A DNA stretch of 64,000 nucleotides from Aradus depressus (taxonomy: Eukaryota > Arthropoda > Insecta > Hemiptera > Aradidae). Below, piece by piece: positions 36,201 through 48,920 of the stretch. Position numbers and translations under genes: made by a program. The DNA is taken from contig OY759223.1 of the NCBI GenBank assembly GCA_963662175.1, positions 12,130,249 to 12,194,248 on the forward strand. Direction: 5' to 3'. Positions within the stretch are counted from its first letter, which is position 1; every line of letters begins with the position of its first letter. The notes under the pieces were generated by a model. The model was given only the letters and a program-made list of their open reading frames with translations. It was not told the origin of the DNA and did no database searches.

Positions 36201-39200
36201 TCCTCAACAATGACTGTCCGAGAAACAAAGCTTGTATTCGAAATAAATGTGCTGATCCGTGCCCTGGTACTTGCGGACAAAATGCACGTTGCGATGTGGT
36301 CAATCATATTCCAATGTGCTCGTGCCTGCAGGGAATGTCAGGAAACCCTTTCATTCAATGCTCACCAGTAGCTGGTTAGTATCGGATTCTCATATTCTCT
36401 ATTTTAGTCGTGGATTGCCAGGTTTCCTTATCATTGTCGTTCTTTCAGCTCCTATCGAATCGACACCCTGTCAACCTTCTCCATGTGGACCATACAGTCA
36501 ATGCCGACCAATCAACGGGCAGTCAGTCTGCTCCTGCCAGGCTGGTTACAAAGGAATGCCGCCTTCGTGCAGACCTGAGTGTGTGGTTAACTCGGATTGT
36601 GGTCGGAATGAAGCTTGCAATAATCAGAAATGTAGAAACCCATGCGTGGGTACTTGCGGTGTGGGCGCCAGATGTGAAGTCGTCAACCACAATCCAATCT
36701 GTAGTTGTCCTGCCCGATATACTGGAGATCCATTCATTAGATGCCATCCAATTCGTAAGAGCTCTCGTATTTATCTTAAATAATGATTTTCAACCCTTTC
36801 TTTTTCTGACCCTTTTTATTTTTGGTACAGCTGAAGCGGCACCAGTTGCGCAAGAACAGACGGATCCATGCATTCCTTCACCTTGTGGTCCCAACGCACA
36901 ATGCAAGGTTGTCGGAACAAGTCCTTCCTGCTCCTGTTTGCCCAACTTTAACGGGATCCCACCTAATTGTCGACCAGAATGTGTCAGTAACGGAGAATGC
37001 TCTAGTCATTTGGCTTGTATAAATCAAAAATGCAAAGATCCCTGCCCTAATACGTGTGGAGCGAATGCCATTTGTCGAGTCGTCAGTCATACACCACAGT
37101 GCTTGTGCTCTCCCGGATACACTGGAGATCCATTTGTAAACTGTTTAGTTCTGGAATGTAAGTTTGATTGTACATTTTTCTTGTTGATAGGTTTTATGAG
37201 TACACTTACAGGAAATAATTTATGGTTTTTCCGGTTTTAATTTAAAGCACGCGAGTTTTTCGTTTGATTATTAACATAAATTAGGTCTCAAATCTGTTAG
37301 GAATCATGCATTATTTTGTGCAATTTATGACGTATGGCAACAATAACTGTAATTTCATACGTGTACACGTTGAGTTATAATTTGTTCTTCTATGTTCTTT
37401 GAGTGTGCATTTTCTCAAGTACTACTATAGTCGTGAAACGAAAAAATGTGGTAGTGTATGAATTACCTCATACCTATATACTGTCTCTAGGACGATAGGA
37501 TATATACTGTAGGAAAAAATGTTTGTGTATGTATTTTTTTATGTAGTTTCTATAGGAATTAAGGTTTCCCTTAAGATTCAAATTCTAAGGATGTAAAATT
37601 GTTGTGTATGCATTTTCTCAAGTATTACCTACTTATTATATGCCTTCAGAGTTGAATTTGATGCCTAAATATGTGACACAGTGTAATACTCATTATGGTT
37701 TTAATATAGTTTATGTTATCATATTTTTAATTCTAGGATTTATTGTGTTTTAATACTATAGTTCGTTTCAACTAAATTTACCCACAAATGAGTCCCAACT
37801 CCCAACCGTCCCGTGGTATCAAGTCCTGGCCAAAATGCCATGACTTTCGGAGCTATTGCCTTGAGTCAAGGAGAAGCAAAAAGGCTGGTTCATGGGCAGT
37901 GTGGAAAATTAGTTGATACGAGCTATAGGTAGATACCTTCAATAATAAAAATAACAGAAATAGAATAATTCTGCCGCATTGTCAGAAATATAGAATATAT
38001 TCTAGTTCTACAATTGAATATTAAAAATTGTTATTGCAGCTGAACCAATTGTACAAGAAAGGCCTACACCGTGCCAACCTTCTCCTTGTGGTGCAAATGC
38101 GGTTTGCAAAGAACAAAATGGAGCTGGTTCGTGCTCTTGCCTACCGGAGTATATTGGAAACCCTTACGAGGGCTGCAGGCCAGAGTGCGTTCTCAACAGT
38201 GATTGTCCTTCAAACAAAGCTTGCATTCGAAATAAGTGTCAGGATCCTTGCCCTGGTACTTGTGGACAAAACGCAGAATGTCAAGTTGTGAATCATCTTC
38301 CGTCGTGTACCTGCTTTCCTGGTTACACCGGAGATCCATTCAGATATTGCAACATCATACCTCCACAAAGTAAGATCTTTGGTTAGTGATTCTTTCTTGA
38401 GGTATATTTCGGTTCACTGTTATGAAAGATTCTCATGCCCGACTTTGTTCCCACAGCTGTTCAGGAAGCTCCCAAGGACCCTTGCAATCCATCACCATGC
38501 GGGCCCAACAGCCAGTGCAAAGTGAACAATGGACAAGCTATATGTTCATGTTTACCTCAGTATATCGGAGCTCCGCCAGGATGCAGGCCTGAATGTGTTG
38601 TCAGTTCTGAATGTCCTTCGAACCAAGCCTGTGTCAACCAGAAATGCTCCGATCCATGTCCTGGCACTTGTGGTCAAGACTCTCATTGCCAGGTCATAAA
38701 CCATAGCCCTATTTGCTCATGTCGACAGGGTTTCACAGGGGATCCATTTTCACATTGTCGTCCTATTCCACGTACGTTTTTACTTATTCATTTCTCTTTC
38801 CAATTAACATTCTACAATATGGTATTTATTGTGTGTTTTTTTGTAATTTATTATTTTAGCTCCTCCTGCACCACCGGCATCGCCTGTCTATATTAACCCC
38901 TGTGTTCCTTCGCCGTGTGGACCTTACTCCCAGTGTAGGGACCATGGAGGTTCGCCATCCTGTTCTTGTCTGTCGGACTATACAGGATCACCGCCTAACT
39001 GTCGTCCAGAGTGCACTATCAATGCAGAGTGTTCTAGTAACCTGGCCTGTATCAGGGAGAAGTGCAGAGACCCATGCCCTGGCTCCTGTGGTCTGGGTGC
39101 TCTTTGCAGTGTTATCAATCATACTCCTGTCTGCACTTGTCCTGAGGGATACACTGGAGATCCGTTTACCAACTGTGTACCCAAACCTCCACCACGTAAG

Positions 39201-42200
39201 ATATGAATTCCATTTGAATTAGAAGTTCTTCTCCATAATATTCCATAGATCTTACTGTCGATGTTTGTGATGAAACACAGTGAATTGAGCCTTGTTGAAC
39301 TTTGGCAAAGGAATAAACAAGAAATTTCAAAATTAGGTGTTCAATTTAGTAACGTTTTCGTATTGCCACAACCTCCTAACTCTTTAATCTACTTGCGACC
39401 TAATAAATAATCCAGATTTTAGTGAGTAACTCTATTCTCTATACACGCTTAATGATCCTACCAGTTCAAAAGAAACTTGACAAACTCATAATTGAGGAGA
39501 AAACACGCAACTATATGTACTTATTAAAAACGACCTTAGTCTTAGAGAAATTTAATATTCACTCTCTCTGATTTCCGGCCTATACTATATTGACTAAAAT
39601 CTAGAAGATTCCATGAACCCTCATTGGTCATATTTTACAATGTTCTAGAACTAACCAGAAGGTCAAAAAACACAAAACGAACGAAACAGCTTATTTTAAT
39701 AAAAGTAAAAAGATTTCAATCAGTACTCGATAAAAAATCCATCATCGAAGGAAATTCAGTTCGAATTTTAAGGTTACAAAATGGATCCTTGTTCCGGGCC
39801 ATTATAGATTAACAATGCATTCATGAAATGACCTACTGACAAACGTAAATAATTAATTATTTTTGACATTAATATAATTAACATTATAAAACCATGAGTA
39901 AACAAAAAAAAAAAGTATTGACAACAGTCCAACGTTGCCACCTCGTTGGCCTGTAGTAGCATTGCACTCCCGTCTCACTCCTTAGTTGCCTAATAGCTGT
40001 CATTTAAATTTTTTTAGTTTTCATTGAATTTGTTTATTATAAAACGGAGAAAATAGCGTTTTTTTACTGAAAACGATAAACAGGAAATTGAGGGGTTGCA
40101 TCTGACAAAACCAAGATTAAAGTCTCCCCACCCTAATTTTCAACAGTCCGACGGACATTATTCACCTCAGTGTAGTTACAAGGCTCATCACTAATTTACA
40201 TTAAAATGTGAATAAAATATTACTTCTATTGTTTATAATATTACTGTTTAATTAAAAATGATATTTTAGCTGCTGAACCTATTGAGTCAGACCCATGCTC
40301 TCCCTCGCCGTGTGGATCGAATGCCCAGTGCAACAACGGACAGTGCACATGCCTACCCGAGTATCAGGGTGATCCATACAGGGGCTGCAGACCTGAGTGT
40401 GTCCTCAGTACGGAGTGTCCTAAGAACCTTGCCTGTATCCGCAACAAGTGTACAGACCCCTGTCCTGGAACCTGTGGTCAGGGTGCACTCTGCGAAGTGG
40501 TCAATCACATCCCTATTTGTCGATGTCCTGAGAAAATGTCTGGAAATCCTTTCCTTTCATGTTCCCCTATGGCTGGTCAGTAAATGATTTTGTTTATGTT
40601 TTATGGTATATTGTATATTTATGTTTTATGGTCAAAATATTATATATCACCTGCAAATTAATGAACTAAGTTATTGCTCTACCTCTGAACCCAATATACC
40701 GATTTTGTTCAAAATCAGTAAGTGTTTTATTCAGAGACATCGCACTAAATGTGTCGGTTTTCATGGTGATACACTGGTCGCTTCGAGTGCCAAGATTCTT
40801 TCACGCTGCTCGGCTTATATTTTATACTAGCAGTATTGCCCGGAGAACTTTGCGTTTCTCTCATAATATCCCTCATGCGATTCCTAGGCAATTCTTCGAC
40901 AATACATTCATGAAGTTGCAATTTTCAATGATTCAAGTGGAAATAAGGTATATAGTCCTTCAAATCCCGAAAAAAAAAAACAATGTTGTTTTTTGTTTTG
41001 GTTTGAAAACAAATTTTAGGCCGAGCTGCGGTGGTCATGGTACAAGGGCGGATCCAGGATGTTCATCAGGGAGTAAAGTTTTGTTGACAGGTTGAATAAC
41101 AGTCTGAGTCTGTAAAAAGAATGTCATTAAAGTCTGTGCGCAAGACCGCAAGAGGTCCTTCGCGCGTCACTTGGACGTCTTTCCCATTTTAACCTGCATA
41201 TTTCTTTATGAGCTTCTGCGCTAGGGGGGAGGGGGGGGGGGAGGGGGGTGTAATTCTGCTTTTACTACCTCCCCTTGTGTCCGCCACTGTCAACATAGTA
41301 TTCGCCAAGCAACAACTCTCTTAGTATGTGCTGAGCAACGCTTGACAACCCAATTAGTACCTATATGCTGAACAACGGCATAAGTTTTATGCTTACTCCC
41401 TCTTCCCGAGAATGCTACATGTGAAATTCTATGACCGGTTATGAGCTAACACCATTTTTATGCTTTGCACTCCATCCCGTTCTGAATTTTGAAACGTGAC
41501 ATCCTATATTTCAACAGGGCACAAAATGATGCTGAATAATTTCATAAAAATCCTTCCAGCGGTTTGGAATGTTGGAATAAACCAACCCTTTTTCAGCTTA
41601 TTAATATAAGATTGACCTCTCAGTTATGTACTCTATTGTTTGATGTAAACATGAATAACACTGTATTAAAAAAAAAAATTTAATAATTATTATATTTTCA
41701 GAACCAGTGAAAGAGACACCTTGTCAACCCTCCCCATGCGGACCAAACAGCCAATGTCGACCCATCAATTCCCAGTCAGTCTGCTCCTGTCTGCCAGAGT
41801 ACAAAGGAATGCCACCCAATTGTAGACCTGAGTGTGTTGTCAACTCTGATTGTGGACAGAATGAGGCGTGCAGCAACCAGAAGTGTAGGAATCCATGTTT
41901 GGGAACTTGCGGTATTGGTGCCAAGTGTGAAGTGGTCAACCATTATCCCATCTGTAGCTGTCCTCCACGGTACACTGGCGATCCCTTTGTTCGGTGTCAT
42001 TCAATACGTAAGTTTCATTATTAATATTGTATAGATGGTCATATCCGCCATTTTTAATTTATACATTCAATAAATGAATAAACCTATGTTGGCGAAGTTT
42101 AGGGCTCCCATAGCTCATGTCCACCAGAGTGAGGAAAGGAGCGATTGGTAGTAGGCGATATGATTTTAGAAACCGGCCGTGAATCACAATATCTAATTAA

Positions 42201-45200
42201 ATCAATTTTTGAGGGCTCGATAGCTTAGAGGTAGCGTACTTGTCTACTGAGCTCAAGATCTCGGGCTCAAAACTCGGCCGAGACCCTTAGTTTTTTATCT
42301 GGTAGGTCAAAAAACCTTGAGCACGCCGTCCTTTGGATGGGGCTTTATGCTATGGTCCCGAGCCTGTATGTCAGATATTCGTCCCTAGGTGAATAAACCT
42401 AGGTAGGCAAAATTTAGGACTCTCGAGCGATATGACCTCTTAATTAAAAGTTGGCAATGAATCATAATAACTAATTCTAATTACTTGAACAGAATCTTTT
42501 TAATTTATAAATTGATGTATGATTTGTTTTGTTTTAAGTGATATTTTTAGCAATTAAAGTATCCAATATAGTTGCGAAATTTTTGAGACAATAACAAAAA
42601 AAATATAGTGAGGGTTGGCATCCGAATGTATTTTATTTCAAGCATCACATATTTCGCCCTTACTGGCATCCACAAGAGTATATAATTTTTTAGTTGATAT
42701 GTATCATAATAAGTAATAAATCAAACTTATAGTAATACAAATTAATTTTAAACATGTACATATACAGATTTACCTAATTTTAACACCGGATCTCCTGTTC
42801 TTAAAGTTCCGAAAAAGGAGAAATGTTCTTCAAATGAATTGTCAAAAAGCAAATCATATTCATTTGTGAAATGAGTGTAAAATTTAAAGATGAAAAATTC
42901 AAAATACGTAATTATTTAATAAATCTCCCAGATTGCGTACAGTTCCCCAGAATAATTTGCCATAAATTATATTTTGAAGATCTGTAGTTCGATGTTCATC
43001 ATTTGTTATATTATTATATATAAAGAATTACACACTCGGAATATGCCCGAATTGGAGAAATATAATTGATATTTAAAAAATAATAAATTCGGAGGTCGCC
43101 CCTGACCTTATATTTTTTTTGGAAATTCTAAAAACTAATCTATATAATTTTAATGTAAAGAGGATCATATTTCTAGGTAAATATTTACTCGGATGAAATT
43201 CTCGAAGAATACCTTCTAAAAGATGAAAAATATTAACCCAAACCGTTTTACTTTAGATGTTAGTTTGCAATATGGTTACATTGGAAAAATAAGATGGGTT
43301 AAATCCCCCCGTGTTATTTTCAGTGGTGGCTTCTGCGTATATCCCCGTCAGTTTTCACTTTAAAATTATCATTTTTCTTATACAATAACATTGATAGAAT
43401 GAATAATAGTGTAAACAGCATTAAAATATATTATAATTTTTTTTTTTTTTTTGTTATTTAGCTGAAATAACAGTACAACAAGAACCGACCAACCCATGCG
43501 TACCCTCACCTTGTGGACCAAACTCACAGTGTAAAGTAACAGGATCCAGTCCATCCTGTTCTTGTCTGCCCAACTACAACGGAGTTCCTCCAAACTGTCG
43601 TCCGGAGTGTGTCAGCAATGGCGAATGTGCTAACCATTTGGCCTGTATCAACCAGAAGTGTAAAGATCCTTGTCCTGGAACTTGTGGTACAAATGCTGAC
43701 TGTCGAGTGGTCAGTCATACACCACAGTGTGTCTGTATCCCTGGATTTACTGGAGATCCTTTCGTACAGTGTACTCAGCTAAGTAAGATAATTTATAAAA
43801 CTAATATATTATTTAAATGTTATAAATTATAAAACTAATATTTAAATTGTTAACAATTTCCTAACTCTTTTTAACTGATTAGGAAAATAAATTTCAAAAG
43901 AAGGAACAATAACAAGAGTTTGAAAACGTTATTTTTGATTTTCTCAAGAAACTTTGACCCCAATCAGTTTGAAATTGGGTTAACGCAAAAAGAACTTGAT
44001 TTCCCCGAATTAAGCAGGGTAAAATTTGTGCAGAAACAGACAGACAACATCCATACTTTTGAAGAACAGGGAAATAAAAGTTTAAATTTTAAATTAAATC
44101 TTCTTTGTTTAATTGTTTCCACCTCCAGTGTGAAGCAATGATGGTTTATTATTAATAATAATAATTGTTATTTTCTTTGAACCAAAACATACACGATACG
44201 TCATAATGATAGATTATAAATTACATATATAACTCTAACCTGTGAGCTAAAGATCGTGGGTTCTAAACCCGGTCCAGGCTCTTAGGTGTTTATTTGGGAG
44301 TTGAGAATAACATTGAGCATGCTGTCCTTCAGTTGGAACGTTAAGCGATGGTCCCGAGCCGGTACGATGTTCAAGACCCCTACCCTAGGTGAATAAAAAT
44401 TTAGGGTAGGCAAAATGTATGACTCCCATAATAGAGTCAGGCTCATGTCCACCAGAATGATGAAAGCGCGCTTTGGTAGTAGGCGATATGACCTTAAGTT
44501 AAAGCCCAGGCATGAGTCATAACAACTAACTAAGCTAATAACTCTAAGACTCTGAAGCACATGTGATTGTTAACAATACTATTAAAAAAAATTAATAATT
44601 AATTAAATAAATAAATACCTGAAAATATATGAGTACAAAAATAATAATGCTAATAAAAACCGTAGATTCATTTTTTAAATGAAATAAAATTAAGATAAAT
44701 ATTTTTTATAACTCTATATATAACGGAAGGTTTTTTTTCATGACGATATTTCGGAACGGTTTTTTTTTGCCTTATGTACGATGCATATTCGCCATGACTC
44801 TTATAATGGTGTTTTACCTATTTATTTACGACATCCATGGCCACGGGAGAGAGTTCTATCTATGAAATAAAACTCACTACCAGACGGGATTCGAACCCGC
44901 AAACCATCGGAACGTTCTTACGTCCCTTCATCAGGTCTCAAATTGCAAAATATAGAAAAGAAAAAGAAAACAAAGTAACAATAACAAATATAAATAAAAT
45001 ATATATTAAACAAATGTAAATTAATAAAAAAATATTTAAATCGACAAATTAATGGATATAAATCACTAAATTGAAAAAATTATAATAATAAAAATAAAAA
45101 ATAGCAACAATAAAACATTTTAAAAAATAATGATAAAAAATGTGAACAATAATTGTTATTTTTATTAATTATTATTTGCTTCTTTTGTGATAAGCAATAT

Positions 45201-48200
45201 TGTTGATAATGACCGTTCTGAGAATCAACGAAGAAACGTTAAAACGAAAGCAGTATAATTCTAATTTATCATTATTCTTATTTTAAACATACCTGCACTA
45301 CATTCAGGTTTCATATTGAAAAGTAGCACTGATCCTCCGCGAAATACTATAAAAATAAATAAACTAATTTCGGTAACACAATTGTAACCATCGAATTGCT
45401 ATATAAGTAATAAAAAATAATGATGATTAGATGATAACCATGTGGAAGGTTGTACAATAAAAATCTCATTTAATTTCTTAATTATTGTGTTGTATCTGTC
45501 TAGTTCCACTAATGTTAACTTTATTCTAACAATCTTCTAATTTTCCAGTTGAACATCTACCTCAAGAAAGACCTACACCGTGTCAACCTTCTCCATGTGG
45601 TGCAAATGCAATTTGCCGAGAACAAAATGGTGCAGGCTCCTGCACTTGTCTACCAGAGTACGTTGGAAACCCATACGAAGGTTGTCGACCAGAATGTGTC
45701 CTCAATACTGACTGTCCTTCCAACAAAGCCTGTGTTCAGAACAAATGTAAAGACCCTTGTCCTGGAACCTGCGGACAAAGTGCAGAGTGTCAAGTGGTGA
45801 ACCATTTACCTTCTTGTACCTGTTATCCTGGTTATACCGGAGATCCGTTTAGATATTGCAATCCTATACCTCCACAACGTAAGCTCTATTTTTCACACTT
45901 TTACATTTTTTTACATATTATTCTTAATTTTGATCATTTTCATGTCAAATCAACCAGTATTTTGGGAAATTTGCTCTTCATATTTTCGATTTCCACAACA
46001 AAATTAGTTTAAAATGTATGTTTTACCAAAAACATTGGGCGATGGACCATTCAACTTTCACTCCTTAAGTATTCCTGCAAACATCCAAGTCCATTTATTT
46101 TACCTTACAACACTTTCACATACCGACCCCATCACTCCTCATTTGCGCCCCTGATTACTGTATATATATATTCACCAATTTTTTTATGGAAATCGGAGAT
46201 CTGGTTGATTTGATGATCTCTGAAATATATATTAACGAAATTTTATTTTTCATTTTAGAAGCACCACAACCAGTAAATCCATGCAATCCCTCGCCTTGTG
46301 GACCAAACAGTCAATGTAAGGAGAACAACGGGCAGGCAATTTGCTCCTGTCTTCCACAGTTCATCGGAGCTCCTCCCGGCTGTCGTCCTGAGTGTGTCGT
46401 CAGTACAGAGTGTGCTTCGAACAAAGCGTGTATCAACCAGAAGTGCTCTGATCCTTGTCCAGGAACTTGTGGAAACAATGCCCAGTGTCAAGTGATCAAC
46501 CACAGTCCTATATGTTCTTGTCGGTCTGGATTCACTGGAGATCCGTTTTCAGTCTGTCGTCCTATACCACGTAAGACAATAAAGTTCATTTTTTTTAAGG
46601 AAGCCTTAAGATAGAAGAGTTGGTGGTTCTTTGGTATGGTTTTTCTACACTAGGAATTTAATGTATTTCTTGGGTTTTAGGCGAATGTAGTGGACTTGTT
46701 AAATAAGTAACAAGAAATATCAGTCCAATATATTTTATTCATACCACAACTAGTTTCGGCAATGAACTGTCAGAGGGCTCCTCAATCATCACACAACTTA
46801 AGCTGAAGATGAGCATCTAGTTCCTTTTACGTCCTCAGTTATACGAAGTATGGAGAAAGTTATGTTATCGAGCAAGAATTTTATTTTCGTTTTCATGGAA
46901 ACGTATTTTCCGACCCACTGATTCCAAAATATTAAGAAGAAAACAAATGTCCTGTCTGTATGTGCATGTGTCTATGAAAACAATAACTCCCGATGTAATG
47001 AATATATCGACACAACATTTTACATCTATCCCAATTCATCAGTCAAATCGACCAAAGGGAGTTAAGGATTAGGGGAGGCTTAACATAAAATACTCTGATA
47101 ACTATTTTAGTAATCAATGTATTGAAACGAAATTTCATATGTAATTTCAAACACCCATAAGGCACCTATCAATTTTCCGCGAAATCGGCCGAAGGGAAGG
47201 GGAGGTCACAACTTAGAAAGCCTAGTAACTGTGGAAGTAATGAATGTATCGACACAAATGCGAGTTTAACTATTGATTTGTAGCCCAAACAGTCGATTGT
47301 TTTTTGTTGAAAACTTAATTGATTTGTGCTAGGGAAATAAATTGCTGGTGATTCACCGACAACTTTATTCCTTCTCTACATTTTAGATTCACCACCAGAT
47401 GATTGCTGTAACTAGTAATAGTGTAAATAAAATATGTTGGACTGATACGACTTGATTGATTTATTGCACGGGTAGGTTTTGCACCCATGTCATCTAAAAC
47501 CTGAAGGCCCATATAACAGCCCCCCGTTTATATGTAACTAACCTACTCTCCTATCTCTTTGATGAAGCGCAGGATCCTCTGAAGCTATGTTTCTTCAACT
47601 CATCTGGGTTGAGGAAGGCATCATCGAAGATTCACCATCGGAGATGTGAGAAACCTTCACATTAGCGTAGGATGTGTAGCATTGTTTCCTCAATCACTCC
47701 ACATCTGCAGAAAGGATCTTTGGGGAGGGACTTGGGTTAGGCCCATTGGTAAATCAGACCAAAGAACCACTAACTATTCTCGTATACATATACGAGAACA
47801 TAAGTTCTAGTATAAATAATATATTTTTTAAATTATTTTCCGATAAATTATTTAATTAATTACTGTTTATTTTCCTGTTTAGCTCCTCCACCACCACCTG
47901 CTGCGCCAGTATTTGTCAATCCATGCATTCCTTCACCTTGCGGTCCATACTCTCAGTGTAGAGACAATGGTGGTTCTCCTTCCTGTTCTTGTCTTCCTGA
48001 GTATACAGGATCCCCTCCAAACTGTCGACCGGAGTGTTCAATTAATGCTGAATGTCTGAGCAATTTGGCCTGTATTAGAGAAAAGTGTAAAGATCCTTGT
48101 CCTGGATCGTGTGGAACCGGAGCTCACTGTAATGTCATCAATCATACTCCCGTCTGCACTTGTCCTGAAGGATATACAGGAGATCCATTTACCAACTGCT

Positions 48201-48885
48201 ACCCCAAACCTCCTCCACGTAAGATACTTCATTAGCTTTTTTATTATAAAAAAATGCCAAAAAAAAAAAACCTTCAAAGGCTTTTTTGAGTTAGTGTGCC
48301 AAGAGAAACTGAATGTTCCCTGTAGAAACAATGTGTTAAATTCAAAAAAGGTTGTCCGAATACATTTTTGCGCTCTGGGTCAATATAGTGGAAAAACTAA
48401 TTAAGAACAAAGAATTTGTTTAACATTTATATTGTCCAATTCTACATATATAAATATAAAGTTGATGTTCCGAATTTTGCCATCGTCAGCACAAAGTTCA
48501 CTGTTGCACATCAATAGCAGTGTTCACGGTATATTATATTAATAAACTAGCTAAACCCGCCATGCGTTGCAAATGCTATTTTTGTAATAGAAAAAAAAAA
48601 AAAAATTAAAATTCAAAGTTGTCAAACCACTTTAAACCGTTCCAGTGATGTGTCAAACATAACCTATAGGTTTGAGCGCAATAGCTTCGACATTTTTGCA
48701 TCATATAAGCCTCACACAGACGGACTTTCATTTATGTATATACCTATATATATATATATAGGATTTGTAAATAAAAAACTATGTTCTAAACCTTCTCGGT
48801 GACTCGACAAACATAATTGCTGAACATTAGAACAAAATCGGATGGAAGTTTAGGAGTCTATGAAACACAAACATACAGACATAAG

Positions 48886-48920
<35 letters not shown>

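Larger units (their letters stand above)
17869..37157 (+). repeat. dpy: Coding higher-order tandem array: eight 2,422-bp units, six exons each
   Basis: Exon A starts recur every 2,422 bp: 17869, 20291, 22713, 25135, 27557, 29979, 32401, 34823. Unit content is exons of 330, 315, 336, 306, 306 and 327 nt and introns of 87, 82, 96, 74, 76 and 87 bp. Copies differ by only a handful of substitutions and no indel was noticed, so exons and introns are equally homogenised. This points to very recent amplification or ongoing unequal exchange. One unit encodes 640 residues with 12 EGF and 6 DPY modules. Confidence 0.97.
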
